64,000 bases of DNA from Flavobacteriales bacterium (lineage in GTDB: Bacteria; Bacteroidota; Bacteroidia; Flavobacteriales_F; PHOS-HE28): the NCBI GenBank assembly GCA_030584065.1, contig CP129489.1, forward strand, positions 1,326,640 through 1,390,639, in the 5' to 3' direction. Below the pieces are notes generated by a model. The model had not been told where the DNA came from. It saw only the letters and a program-made list of their open reading frames with translations, and did no database searches. A program made the position numbers and the translations under genes. Of this stretch, positions 42,989-51,824 are shown one piece after another; the stretch's first letter is position 1; each line of letters starts with the position of its first letter.

Positions 42989-45592
42989 TTGGCCAACGAG
43001 AAGCGCAACCGGCTCCGCGAGGAGCCCACCGAAGAGGCCCCGGCCAAGCCGCGGCGGAGCAAGAAGGCCGCGGCGCCGAGCGAGGGCCGCTGGAGCCGCA
43101 TGAAGGGCTTCTTCGCCGATGAGCGCACCCACAAGGTGCTGGGGCTGGCCCTTACGCTGGGCGGACTCTTCCTGCTCACCGCCTTCGTGAGCTTCCTCTT
43201 TACCTGGCGGGTGGACCAGGACCTGATGAGCCGCGGCTGGTGGGAGATCCTCAGCACGGGCACGGCGGCGGAGAATTGGCTGGGCAAGCTGGGCGCCATC
43301 AGCGCGCACCGCTTCATCCACGTGTGGTTCGGGCTGGCGGCCTTCGCCTTCCCGCTGTGGAGCTTTTTGGCGGGCATGCGCATCCTGCTGGGCACCTGGC
43401 TGCTGCCCCCGCGGCGCACGCTGGGCTGGACGGCGATGGCGGCGCTGTGGGTGCCGGGGCTGCTGGGCTTCTTCTTCCGCGGGGAGTACAGCTTCCTGGG
43501 CGGTGGACTGGGCGTGGTGATGACGCGGCACCTGACCACCCTGCTGGGCGAGTTCGGCGCCGGCGCCTTGCTGGTGTTCGCGGCGGCGGCCTTCGCGGCC
43601 TACACCTTCAACCTCGATTTCGGCTGGCTGAGCGGGCTGCTGGCGAAGCGGGCGGGCGCGGCAGAAGCGGAACCCGCGGAGGCCGCGGCCGTGAAGCCCG
43701 GCGTGCGGATGAAGGAGCCGGAATGGCAGGATAGCGGGTTCGCTGAGGAAGCGGTTGCGGCGGATGAAAGGACCGCCCCGGTTGCCGGCCCCGCAGCGGC
43801 CGGTGGCACCGAGGAACCAACGCTGGAGCTCGAGCTGGAGGAATCGGATGCCGAAGCGGCCGATGACGCTGCCGAGGCGCAGGAGACGCCCGCGCTGGAG
43901 CTGGAGACCACCCCGATGGAGGTGGTGGCGCCCGTGGCCTCGCCGGTGATGAGCGCGGTGGAGGCGCTGAACGGGGAGCTCAACGGCATGAGCGTGGAGG
44001 CCGGCGCCAAGGAAGCCGTGCTGACCGAGGACGAGATCGAGGCGAAGCTGCAGGAGTTCGGCGAGTACGACCCGAAGCTGGACCTGAGCAGCTACGAGCA
44101 GCCGCCGCTGGACCTGCTGGTGGACCATGGTACGGGCGAGATCACGGTGACCAAGGAGGAGCTGGAGGCGAACAAGGACCGCATCGTGGCCACGCTGGGC
44201 CACTACAACATCGGCATCGACAAGATCAAGGCGACGATCGGCCCCACGGTGACGCTGTATGAGATCGTGCCGCAAGCGGGGGTGCGCATCAGCAAGATCA
44301 AGAACCTGGAGGACGACATCGCGCTGAGCCTGGCCGCGCTGGGAATCCGCATCATTGCGCCGATCCCGGGCAAGGGCACCATCGGCATCGAGGTGCCCAA
44401 CAGCAAGCCGCAGGTGGTGGGCATGCGCGCGGTGGTGGCGAGCGAGAAGTTCCAGAACAGCACGGCGGACCTGCCGATCGTGCTGGGCAAGACCATCAGC
44501 AACGAGACCTTCGTGACCGACCTGGCCAAGATGCCGCACCTGCTGATGGCCGGTGCCACGGGCCAGGGCAAGTCGGTGGGCCTGAACGCGATCCTGGTGA
44601 GCCTGCTGTACAAGAAGCACCCCAGCCAGATCAAGTTCGTGCTGGTGGACCCGAAGAAGGTGGAACTGACGCTCTTCAACAAGATCGAGCGGCACTTCCT
44701 GGCCAAGCTGCCGGGCGAGGGCGAGGCGATCATCACCGACACGAAGAAGGTGGTGGCCACGCTGAACAGCCTGTGCATCGAGATGGACGAGCGCTACGAG
44801 CTGCTGAAGGATGCGCAGGTGCGCAACATCAAGGAGTACAACGCGAAGTTCATCAGCCGGCGGCTGAACCCGGAGAACGGGCACCGCTACCTCCCCTACA
44901 TCGTGCTGGTGGTGGACGAGTTCGCGGACCTGATCATGACGGCGGGTCGCGAGGTGGAGACGCCCATTGCCCGCCTGGCCCAGCTGGCGCGCGCCATCGG
45001 CATCCACCTGATCATCGCCACGCAGCGCCCCAGCGTGAACATCATCACGGGTACGATCAAGGCCAACTTCCCGGCGCGCATCGCCTTCCGGGTGACGAGC
45101 AAGATCGACAGCCGCACCATCCTGGACGCGGGGGGTGCGGAGCAGCTCATTGGCCGCGGCGACATGCTGCTGAGCACGGGCAACGACCTGATCCGCATCC
45201 AGTGCGCCTTCGTGGACACGCCGGAGGTGGATGAGATCACGGCCTTCATCGGCAATCAGCGCGGCTATCCGGATGCGCTGCTGCTGCCGGAGCCGCCCAT
45301 GGAAGAAGGCGAAGGCGGCGGCGACCTGGACGATGGCGAGCGCGACAGCATGTTCGAGGAGGCGGCGCGCCTGGTGGTGCAGACGCAGCAGGGCAGCACC
45401 TCGTTGATCCAACGCAAGCTGAAGCTCGGCTACAACCGCGCCGGCCGCATTGTGGACCAGCTGGAGGCCGCCGGTGTGCTGGGGCCCTTCGAGGGCAGCA
45501 AGGCCCGCCGCGTGATGATCCCCAACGAGGCCGCACTGGCCGCGCACCTGAACCAGGGTGTGGCGGCGGGGCCGGGGGTGGGGGGATTCTGA
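42989..45592 (+). CDS. ftsK: DNA translocase FtsK/SpoIIIE
   Basis: This 867-residue protein pumps DNA and helps chromosome dimer resolution at division. It has four to five N-terminal membrane segments (about residues 45-210), an acidic Ala/Glu-rich linker, and a motor domain with Walker A GATGQGKSVGLNAIL (near residue 521), Walker B YIVLVVDEFADLIM, and the C-terminal gamma winged helix (STSLIQRKLKLGYNRAGRIV). No ATG fits; a TTG at 42989 gives ANEKRNRLREE, the usual length. A TTG at 42893 would add 32 residues. The last 30 codons are part of a 206-bp tandem duplication that continues downstream. Confidence 0.94.
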   Translation: MANEKRNRLREEPTEEAPAKPRRSKKAAAPSEGRWSRMKGFFADERTHKVLGLALTLGGLFLLTAFVSFLFTWRVDQDLMSRGWWEILSTGTAAENWLGKLGAISAHRFIHVWFGLAAFAFPLWSFLAGMRILLGTWLLPPRRTLGWTAMAALWVPGLLGFFFRGEYSFLGGGLGVVMTRHLTTLLGEFGAGALLVFAAAAFAAYTFNLDFGWLSGLLAKRAGAAEAEPAEAAAVKPGVRMKEPEWQDSGFAEEAVAADERTAPVAGPAAAGGTEEPTLELELEESDAEAADDAAEAQETPALELETTPMEVVAPVASPVMSAVEALNGELNGMSVEAGAKEAVLTEDEIEAKLQEFGEYDPKLDLSSYEQPPLDLLVDHGTGEITVTKEELEANKDRIVATLGHYNIGIDKIKATIGPTVTLYEIVPQAGVRISKIKNLEDDIALSLAALGIRIIAPIPGKGTIGIEVPNSKPQVVGMRAVVASEKFQNSTADLPIVLGKTISNETFVTDLAKMPHLLMAGATGQGKSVGLNAILVSLLYKKHPSQIKFVLVDPKKVELTLFNKIERHFLAKLPGEGEAIITDTKKVVATLNSLCIEMDERYELLKDAQVRNIKEYNAKFISRRLNPENGHRYLPYIVLVVDEFADLIMTAGREVETPIARLAQLARAIGIHLIIATQRPSVNIITGTIKANFPARIAFRVTSKIDSRTILDAGGAEQLIGRGDMLLSTGNDLIRIQCAFVDTPEVDEITAFIGNQRGYPDALLLPEPPMEEGEGGGDLDDGERDSMFEEAARLVVQTQQGSTSLIQRKLKLGYNRAGRIVDQLEAAGVLGPFEGSKARRVMIPNEAALAAHLNQGVAAGPGVGGF

Positions 45593-45705
45593 GGGGCCTC
45601 CCCTACTCTATCGCATTGTACACTGGGAGCCCGAGGACGGGAGAGCCTGATGTGTTCATCGTTGCACGCAGGGTCCCCGAAGACGGGAGACCCTGCGGAG
45701 GTTTA
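45500..45705 (+). repeat. 206-bp tandem duplication, copy A (ftsK 3' end plus downstream)
   Basis: Copy A holds the last 31 codons of ftsK including its stop (45590-45592) and 113 bases of downstream DNA. The non-coding part has two related units of about 43 bases, each with the core CCCGARGACGGGAGA. The second folds as GCAGGGTC-CCCG-AAGA-CGGG-A-GACCCTGC (45668-45696). Confidence 0.92.
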
Positions 45706-45911
45706 AAGGCCCGCCGCGCGATGATCCCCAACGAGGCCGCGCTGGCCGCGCACCTGAACCAGGGTGTGGCGGCGGGGCCGGGCGTGGGGGGATTCTGAGG
45801 GGCCTCCCCTTCTCTATCGCATTGTACACTGGAAGCCCGAGGACGGGAGAGCCTGATGTGTTCTACATTGTATGCAGGGTCCCCGAAGACGGGAGACCCT
45901 GCGGAGGTTTA
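45706..45911 (+). repeat. 206-bp tandem duplication, copy B (ftsK 3' remnant)
   Basis: Copy B follows copy A with no gap, has the same length, and differs at about 10 of 206 positions. It carries a headless remnant of the ftsK C-terminus (same final residues and stop) that cannot be expressed as FtsK, plus the same two hairpin units. The remaining bases to 45945 contain an inverted repeat, TCTGATT-N11-AATCAGA, and no gene, so the 353-base gap after ftsK is accounted for. Confidence 0.92.
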
Positions 45912-45945
45912 GATTCTGATTGTACTGGATAGAATCAGACGGCCC

Positions 45946-46758
45946 TCACGGCCAAACACCTTCCTCCCTCAGCACCGCCTTGGCGATCCCGATGCGTGCC
46001 GCCGCGAATGCGGCATGCGCGGTATCGCTCGTGCTGATCCGGTTCGCGAAGAAGTAAGGCGCGCGCTGCGGGGCCTCTACCCAGCCCACGTACCAGCCGA
46101 TGCTGCCCGCATCGCCCATGGCCCAGCCGGTCTTGGCGCGCATAGCGCGGCCCAGCGTATCCTCGCGCAGCATGATGTCCTTGGCGATGCCGTACGTGCG
46201 CGGGCTGAAGGGCAGCTGCTCCGCTTCTACCGCACGCAGGAAAGCGATCTGCTGGCGCGGGGTGATGCGCAACCCTCCCCTCACCCAGCACTGGTCGTAG
46301 CCGCCGGTGGTGTCGGCATTGCCGTAGCCCACGGTATCGAGCCAATGCTTGAAGGCTGCGGGGCCGATGCGGCGCACGGTCTCGCGGTAGTACCAATACA
46401 CGCTCGCATCGTAGGCCTCGCGGAGCGTGAGGTCGCGGTTCGCCGCTGGGCGCCCGTAGTCGCTGCCGTCCCAGGCAATAACGTGACTGCTATCGGGGAG
46501 CACCCCGGTCTCGAGACCGATGAGCGTGCCGAGGATCTTGAAGGTGCTGGCGGGCAGCGTGGCCGAATCGGCTTGGGCGCTGTCAATGAAGAGCCAGTGA
46601 TCGCGTTGCGCGTCGTAGCCGATGAAGGAACCGGTGAGCTGCTGGTCGGTGTAGAGCTGGCCGAGCTCGTCGCGGACGGAATGGTTGGGCGGTGCGGCAG
46701 GCTCGGGCTGGTGGCCGGCGCACGATGCGAGCAGCAAGGCGGGAAGGATGACGCGCAT
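45946..46758 (-). CDS. Class D (OXA-type) beta-lactamase family lipoprotein
   Basis: This 270-residue protein has a lipoprotein signal (lipobox LASC, Cys13) and the class D motifs: Ser71-Thr-Phe-Lys74 (ASTFKILG), YGN (VGYGNADTTGG), a WVRGGLRITPRQQIAFL segment and KTGW (RAKTGWAMGD). The SxV motif is atypical: the aligned residues read SVY (DASVYWYY). It may hydrolyse penicillin-type beta-lactams in the periplasm, or it may be a related penicillin-recognising protein. A GACCTTCG (46763-46770), one base from the promoter consensus, ends 4 bases before the ATG. The gene is convergent to ftsK. Confidence 0.85.
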   Translation of the reverse strand: MRVILPALLLASCAGHQPEPAAPPNHSVRDELGQLYTDQQLTGSFIGYDAQRDHWLFIDSAQADSATLPASTFKILGTLIGLETGVLPDSSHVIAWDGSDYGRPAANRDLTLREAYDASVYWYYRETVRRIGPAAFKHWLDTVGYGNADTTGGYDQCWVRGGLRITPRQQIAFLRAVEAEQLPFSPRTYGIAKDIMLREDTLGRAMRAKTGWAMGDAGSIGWYVGWVEAPQRAPYFFANRISTSDTAHAAFAAARIGIAKAVLREEGVWP

Positions 46759-46784
46759 GGAGCGAAGGTCGCGCGCGGCGCATG

Positions 46785-46809
46785 AAAAAAACCCCGGCGA
46801 TCCCGGGGC
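46785..46809 (-). terminator. Rho-independent terminator (minus strand)
   Basis: On the minus strand a CCCCGG-rich stem (CCCCGGGATCGCCGGGG) is followed by seven T. It ends the transcript of the barrel protein at 46835 before the beta-lactamase promoter. Confidence 0.85.
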
Positions 46810-46834
46810 CTTCTTCAAGATTCGGAACGGATGC

Positions 46835-47605
46835 TCAGAACGCGTAGCCGATGGAGATGCCGCCGCGCACGATGGGGAACACCTTGTCGCGGAAATCGGC
46901 CTCGGCGTGCCGGTCGTCGGCGCGTGCATCGGGATTCCGGAGTATATCGCCGAGCAGGAAGACCTGCACGTCGGCATCATCCTGGTACTTCTCGATGTTG
47001 CGCTTGATGGTGAGGTAATCCTCGCGCTCCAGGTTGGGGTCGTTGGTCTCGATGTGGGCATTCCCCATGGCCATGCCGTAGCCCGCATTGATGTCCAGGA
47101 ACAGACGCGAGGCCAGCGTGAATTGCACGCCCATGCCCAATCCGCCACCGAATGCGCTGGCCGTGCCATCGAGGTTGGCCCTGATGTTGCGCCCATTCTT
47201 GTCGTAGTCGTAAGGCACCCGGTAATCGTAGTCGAAATAGCGGAGGAAGGCCTCCACATAGAAGCCCTTGAAGGCCTCCCTTGGGTAGAACCGGAAATAG
47301 GGGTTGGCATAGAGGCCCTTGGGCTCCACATCCCCGGTATAGGTCTGCTTCTCGCCGTCGAGGTTGCCGATGGCCTCCACTTTGATGACGCTGGGCAGTT
47401 TGTAGCCCGCCAGCAGCCCCACCGTCGTCTTGCGGCCGGTCTTCTGCTCGTAGTTGGCACTCACCGAGAGCAGCGCATACCCGGTGAGATTGGTCTTGAT
47501 GACGCGGCGCGGACTGAAGACCGCGCTCGCAACGGTGGCGACTTCCTGCGCCTGCAGCCCAAGTGCGGAGAGTGCCAAGGCGAGGCCGACGAGCAGCTTT
47601 TTCAT
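46835..47605 (-). CDS. Outer-membrane beta-barrel protein (DUF3575-like)
   Basis: This 256-residue protein has a signal peptide (LLVGLALALSALGLQAQ) and an outer-membrane barrel pattern of alternating strands: IKTNLTGYALLSVSANYEQ, YANPYFRFYPREAFKGFYVE, GGGLGMGVQFTLASRLFLDI, and a C-terminal aromatic GISIGYAF. The start SPRRVIKTNLTGY resembles DUF3575-type proteins. Function unknown. It is divergent from mazG and ends at a strong terminator. Confidence 0.75.
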   Translation of the reverse strand: MKKLLVGLALALSALGLQAQEVATVASAVFSPRRVIKTNLTGYALLSVSANYEQKTGRKTTVGLLAGYKLPSVIKVEAIGNLDGEKQTYTGDVEPKGLYANPYFRFYPREAFKGFYVEAFLRYFDYDYRVPYDYDKNGRNIRANLDGTASAFGGGLGMGVQFTLASRLFLDINAGYGMAMGNAHIETNDPNLEREDYLTIKRNIEKYQDDADVQVFLLGDILRNPDARADDRHAEADFRDKVFPIVRGGISIGYAF

Positions 47606-47718
47606 GGGAATGGTTTTGATTGACCTAAAGTTGAGGGACCGGCTCCCGGAGGCAACTAACAGCCGTCAGTTCCCCCTGATGGCAGCGGCCATGGCCCAGG
47701 GCTACCGACCTTCGCCCC

Positions 47719-48531
47719 ATGGATCCGCGCGCCGAAGCCTTTCTCCGCCTGCTGAGCATCATGGATGAATTGCGCGAGCGCTGCCCGTGGGACCGCAAGC
47801 AGACGCTGGAGACGCTGCGACCCTTGACCATTGAGGAGACGTACGAACTGGGGGACGCCATTCTGGAGGGCGACCTGGATGGCGTGCGGAAGGAGCTCGG
47901 CGATCTGATCCTGCACATCGTGTTCTATGCGCGCATCGGCCAGGAGCAGGGGTCCTTCGACATCGCCGATGTGCTGAACGGCATCTGCGAGAAGCTGATC
48001 CGGCGGCATCCGCACATCTACGGGGATGTGCAGGTGAAGGACGAGGAGGAGGTGAAGGCGAACTGGGAGCGCATCAAGCTGGAGGAGCAAGCGAAGCAGA
48101 CGGGCCGCAGCGCGGACGCGCCTGGCGGGCCCGGGGAGGCGCAGCCCAGTGTGCTGGAGGGCGTGCCCAAGGGGCTGCCGAGCCTGGTGAAGGCGATACG
48201 CATACAGGACAAGGCCCGGGGGGTGGGCTTCGACTGGGAGCGCAAGGAGCAGGTGTGGGACAAGGTGCATGAAGAGCTGCGCGAGCTGCAGGCGGAGGTG
48301 GAGGCGGGCAGCGCGCAGCAGGCCGATGAGGTGGGCGATGTGCTCTTCAGCATGGTGAACTATGCGCGCTTCCTGGGGGTGGACCCCGACGAGGCGCTGG
48401 AGCGCACGAACCGGAAATTCATCCGCCGTTTCCAGTACCTGGAGCGCGAGAGCCGCCGGGACGGGAAGGAACTGGGCCGCATGACGCTGGCCGAGATGGA
48501 CGCCTATTGGGAGCAGGCGAAGCGCCAATAG
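47719..48531 (+). CDS. mazG: Nucleoside triphosphate pyrophosphohydrolase MazG
   Basis: This 270-residue enzyme hydrolyses nucleoside triphosphates to monophosphates and so removes unwanted NTPs. It has the two usual MazG modules: CPWDRKQTLETLRPLTIEET with ELGDLILHIVFYARIGQE in the first, and KVHEELRELQAEV with DEVGDVLFSMVNYARFLGVD in the second. Its length is typical. GACCTTCG (47707-47714), one base from the promoter consensus, ends 4 bases before the ATG at 47719. Confidence 0.95.
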   Translation: MDPRAEAFLRLLSIMDELRERCPWDRKQTLETLRPLTIEETYELGDAILEGDLDGVRKELGDLILHIVFYARIGQEQGSFDIADVLNGICEKLIRRHPHIYGDVQVKDEEEVKANWERIKLEEQAKQTGRSADAPGGPGEAQPSVLEGVPKGLPSLVKAIRIQDKARGVGFDWERKEQVWDKVHEELRELQAEVEAGSAQQADEVGDVLFSMVNYARFLGVDPDEALERTNRKFIRRFQYLERESRRDGKELGRMTLAEMDAYWEQAKRQ

Positions 48532-48533
48532 CC

Positions 48534-48719
48534 ATGGGCAGGCTTCTGCGCCCCCTCTTCCTGAGCCTGCTGCTGGGCCTGCTGGAGGCGATGCGCACGC
48601 TGGATAAGCAGGAGGCCGGCCGCCCCGCGGTGCGGTGGGCGGTGCGCGTGCCGCTGGACGCGGGGCTGGCGCAGCCGGCCCGCTGCTGGTTCTGGGGCGA
48701 GAGCCCGATGGCCAATTGA
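48534..48719 (+). CDS. Possible small protein of 61 residues
   Basis: A short frame begins 2 bases after the mazG stop with MGRLLRPLFLSLLLGLLEAM and ends WFWGESPMAN. The N-terminus could be a membrane segment. No family is recognised, and in GC-rich DNA such frames can arise by chance; the tight spacing to mazG is the only support. Confidence 0.3.
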   Translation: MGRLLRPLFLSLLLGLLEAMRTLDKQEAGRPAVRWAVRVPLDAGLAQPARCWFWGESPMAN

Positions 48720-48834
48720 CGGTGCCGCGGGCGACCCGGCGCACGCGGCCCTTGGCAGCAGCATACGGACAGCCACCCCCATCGCGATCCATGGCGGCGC
48801 CTATCTTGGCGGGGCCATCACCAAACCCATCGCC

Positions 48835-50937
48835 ATGAAGCACTTCTCCGCATTCGCCCTTGCGGCGCTCCTGCACGCACCGCTATTCGGGGCCATGGGG
48901 GGGCCGGACGCCTACGGCTACCTCTGGAAGGACAGCAACGAACCGGACGGCCCGGTGTACAACTGGATCGACATCACCACCACCGGGCAGATGGTGATGG
49001 GGCTGGGCGACGACAATGTGGTGGGGCCTTACGTGATGGCCACCGATATGCCCTTCTACTGGTACGGCCGCAAGAACATCTGGATCGGGAGCAACGGCTA
49101 CATCGCCTTCAATGGCGGCAACATCGCCTCGCCCTTCCCCACCATTCCGCTGGGCGGCGGCACGAACGACTACGTGGCCGTGATGGCGGCCGACTTCAAC
49201 TTCCTGGGCGCGGGCAACCAGGGACGCTGCTACTTCTTCGACAGCGAGGACCAGACCATCGTGAGCTGGGTGGGGGTGCCCTTCTGGTCGCCCTCGGCCC
49301 CGACGTACACGGGCAGCAACACCTTCCAGGTGATCCTGAACAAGCTGGACAGCACGATTACGGTGCAGATCCAGCAGCAGACGGGGCTGACGCAGAACAA
49401 CGACCTGCTGCTGGGGATCGAGAGCGTGGCGGGCACCATCGGCCTGCAGCACAGCGCGGACGCGTATCCGGTGGGCGGCTATGCCATCCGCTACTACATG
49501 CCGCCGGCCTCCACGCTGCAGGTGCTGGACGGCGTGGTGAACTGGAGCACCGACCCGAGCAGCGGCGGGGTGTTCCGCACGCGCAACGGGCAGCCCTTCC
49601 AGATGATCGCCAACGCGCTGAACGTGGGGAACACGGCCCTGACGGGCTTCACCCTCTCGGCGCAGCTTCTCAACAGCGGCGGCAGCGCGCTGCTGAATGC
49701 CTCGCAGGGCATCGGCCTGCTGGGCCCCGGGCTGGACACGACGGTGAATTTCCCGCCCACGTGGGTGCCCAACCCCGCCGGCACCTACCGGCTGGTGAGC
49801 AGCGTGAGCGGCATCGCCGGTGAACTGGTGACGGCGAACAACCAGCGCACGCAGGAGATCGTGGTGGTGGACACCGCCACGGCCACCCACGACCTGCGCT
49901 ACCATGGCCTCACCGACGACGGCGTGGGGCTGAGCTGGAACGGCGGCAACGGCGGGGTGGGCGTGTACATAAAGCCGCCCTACTACCCGGCCTATGCCAC
50001 GCACACCACGGTGCGCATCGTATCGAACACGGGCGCCGCCGCCTACACCATGAAGGTGTACGATGATGACGGCGTGGGCGGGCAGCCGGGGACGCTGCTG
50101 GACTCGGTGCAGATCCCTGCGGCGCAGGCCGTGGCGGGCGACCAGGTGATCGCCCTGAGCGCACCGCTCACCATCACCAGCGGGGGCGTGTACGTGGAGT
50201 GGTACATGCTGGGCGCCAACATCAGCATTGCGGTGGACATCACGCCGCCCTTCTCGCTGCGGACCTATGAGGTGATCGACGGCGTGTGGGCGGAGTACCG
50301 GGACCGCGAGAACCAGGACTTCTTCATCGGGCTGCGGCTGGCGCAGGTGCCGGTGCATGATGTGGGCTGCAACGGCTTCTTCGGCCTGGCCGATGGCCAG
50401 AGCATCGGCGGGCAGACGGCGGTGCGCGCCTGGGTGCGGAACTACGGCAACCAGCCGGCCAGCTCCTTCAACGTGCACTACCGCTTCGGCAATGGCCCGG
50501 TGACCACGCAGGCCTATGCCGGTGCCGCCATCGCCCCGGGGCAGCAGCAGCTGGTGACCTTCAGCAGCTACTTCGTGCCCACGGCGGAGGCGACCGATGC
50601 ACTGTGCGCGTGGACGAGCATGCCGAGCGACGCATCCACGGCGAACGACACCTCGTGCGTGAGCATTGAAACGTATGTGGGCCTGGAAGAGCTCGCGGAA
50701 CTGGGCGTGACGCTGGGCCCTGTGCCGGCCCATGATGCGCTGCGCATCACCGGACTCCCTGCGGGCCGGTGGGAAGCACGGGTGCTGGATGCGGCCGGGC
50801 GCGTGGCCCAGAGCGGCAGCTACCCGGTGCAGGGCGCGCTGGTGCTGAGCGTGGAGGAGCTGACGGCGGGCGCCTACGTGCTGCTGCTGAGCGACGGCGT
50901 CGCGTGGCGCTGGGCCCGCTTCGTGGTGGAGCGCTGA
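48835..50937 (+). CDS. T9SS cargo protein with type A sorting domain
   Basis: This 700-residue secreted protein has a signal peptide (SAFALAALLHAPLFGA) and a nidogen-like N-terminal beta domain (GSNGYIAFNGGNIASPFPTI, VMAADFNFLGAG, VILNKLDSTITVQIQQQTG). CARDB-like or fibronectin-like domains fill the middle (DTTVNFPPTWVPNPAGTYRL, QSIGGQTAVRAWVRNYGNQP). The last 80 residues form a T9SS sorting domain (GPVPAHDALRITGLPAG, then ARVLDAAGRV and AGAYVLLLSDG). Function unknown. A TATCTTGG at 48802-48809 resembles a -7 element. Confidence 0.8.
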   Translation: MKHFSAFALAALLHAPLFGAMGGPDAYGYLWKDSNEPDGPVYNWIDITTTGQMVMGLGDDNVVGPYVMATDMPFYWYGRKNIWIGSNGYIAFNGGNIASPFPTIPLGGGTNDYVAVMAADFNFLGAGNQGRCYFFDSEDQTIVSWVGVPFWSPSAPTYTGSNTFQVILNKLDSTITVQIQQQTGLTQNNDLLLGIESVAGTIGLQHSADAYPVGGYAIRYYMPPASTLQVLDGVVNWSTDPSSGGVFRTRNGQPFQMIANALNVGNTALTGFTLSAQLLNSGGSALLNASQGIGLLGPGLDTTVNFPPTWVPNPAGTYRLVSSVSGIAGELVTANNQRTQEIVVVDTATATHDLRYHGLTDDGVGLSWNGGNGGVGVYIKPPYYPAYATHTTVRIVSNTGAAAYTMKVYDDDGVGGQPGTLLDSVQIPAAQAVAGDQVIALSAPLTITSGGVYVEWYMLGANISIAVDITPPFSLRTYEVIDGVWAEYRDRENQDFFIGLRLAQVPVHDVGCNGFFGLADGQSIGGQTAVRAWVRNYGNQPASSFNVHYRFGNGPVTTQAYAGAAIAPGQQQLVTFSSYFVPTAEATDALCAWTSMPSDASTANDTSCVSIETYVGLEELAELGVTLGPVPAHDALRITGLPAGRWEARVLDAAGRVAQSGSYPVQGALVLSVEELTAGAYVLLLSDGVAWRWARFVVER

Positions 50938-50954
50938 GCGGGGTGGGCCTCGGC

Positions 50955-50962
50955 TACCTTTG
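50955..50962 (+). promoter_or_regulatory. Bacteroidota -7 element TACCTTTG
   Basis: TACCTTTG is a perfect TAnnTTTG match, 27 bases before the ATG at 50990. No -33 TTTG is visible. Confidence 0.5.
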
Positions 50963-50989
50963 GCCGCCCGCGAAGGGGCACGAGGTTGC

Positions 50990-51796
50990 ATGCTCATCAC
51001 CGAACGCTTCGTCATGATCAACTTCCCCAAGACGGGGAGCTCGTTCGCGCGCGAAGCCATCCGGCAGTGCCATTGGCATACGCCCACGCTGCGCCAGCGC
51101 ATCGGCTGGCGCCTGGGCCGCCCCCAGCGCATGTTCAAGGACCTGCTGATGAAGCCCTACCACTTCAACAAGGCCTTTGAGGAGCGCGCGCGGCCGGTGG
51201 CGCACGGGGGGGTGTGCCAGATACCGGCCGAGCACCGCGGGAAGCCCATTGTGACGGTGGTGCGCGAGCCCTTGGCGCGCCTTGTCTCGCTCTATGAGTT
51301 CCGGGCATGGGCACAGGACCCCCGGCCCAGCCTGGAAGAGGTGAAGGCGGCCTTCCCCGCATTCCCGGACCTGTCCTTCGCCGACTACTTCAGGATGCAC
51401 CTGGGCATCGGCTACGCGAGCGCCGCACCGCCCGGCATGCGCGCCACCGTGGGTCCCCTTACGCTGCACTTCATCCGCCTGTTCGCGCACGACCCGCTGC
51501 GCACGGCCCTGGCGCTGGAGGATGGCATGGACCTGCGCCGGGTGTACGACCAGCACTTCCCGCGCATCACCTTCCTGCGCACCGAGCGGCTCAACGAGGA
51601 ACTGTACCGCTACCTGCGCGGCATGGGCTACCCTGACCGCGCGGTCGCCTTCATCCGGCGCAAGGGCAAGGTGAACGCCACCGGGCGCAGCCAGGAACGG
51701 TACTTCACGCCGGCCATGCTGGAGGAGTACCGGTGGCGGGAACGTTTTTTCTACCAACTTTTCCCCGATTACCTGAAGGCCTTGCCGGCGGCATGA
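50990..51796 (+). CDS. Sulfotransferase family protein
   Basis: This 268-residue protein has the PAPS-binding P-loop-like motif [14 protein letters not shown] near its N-terminus and a later [20 protein letters not shown] motif, the 3'-phosphate binding region of sulfotransferases. [19 protein letters not shown] is typical of the C-terminal half. It would transfer sulfate from PAPS to an unknown acceptor such as a glycan or lipid. Whether PAPS is made in this organism cannot be seen here. glyA follows after 28 bases. Confidence 0.75.
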   Translation: MLITERFVMINFPKTGSSFAREAIRQCHWHTPTLRQRIGWRLGRPQRMFKDLLMKPYHFNKAFEERARPVAHGGVCQIPAEHRGKPIVTVVREPLARLVSLYEFRAWAQDPRPSLEEVKAAFPAFPDLSFADYFRMHLGIGYASAAPPGMRATVGPLTLHFIRLFAHDPLRTALALEDGMDLRRVYDQHFPRITFLRTERLNEELYRYLRGMGYPDRAVAFIRRKGKVNATGRSQERYFTPAMLEEYRWRERFFYQLFPDYLKALPAA

Positions 51797-51824
51797 CCGG
51801 CCCCCACCCCTGAACCCACCCGAG

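Noticed and set aside
42899..45547. Open minus frame of 882 codons antisense to ftsK
   Set aside because: The ftsK protein on the plus strand has full domain support; the antisense product has no motif and biased composition.
45616..45798. Short frame spanning the hairpin repeat and the duplicated ftsK tail (60 codons)
   Set aside because: It only joins repeat DNA to the headless ftsK remnant; there is no promoter or independent start, so it is treated as part of the duplication.
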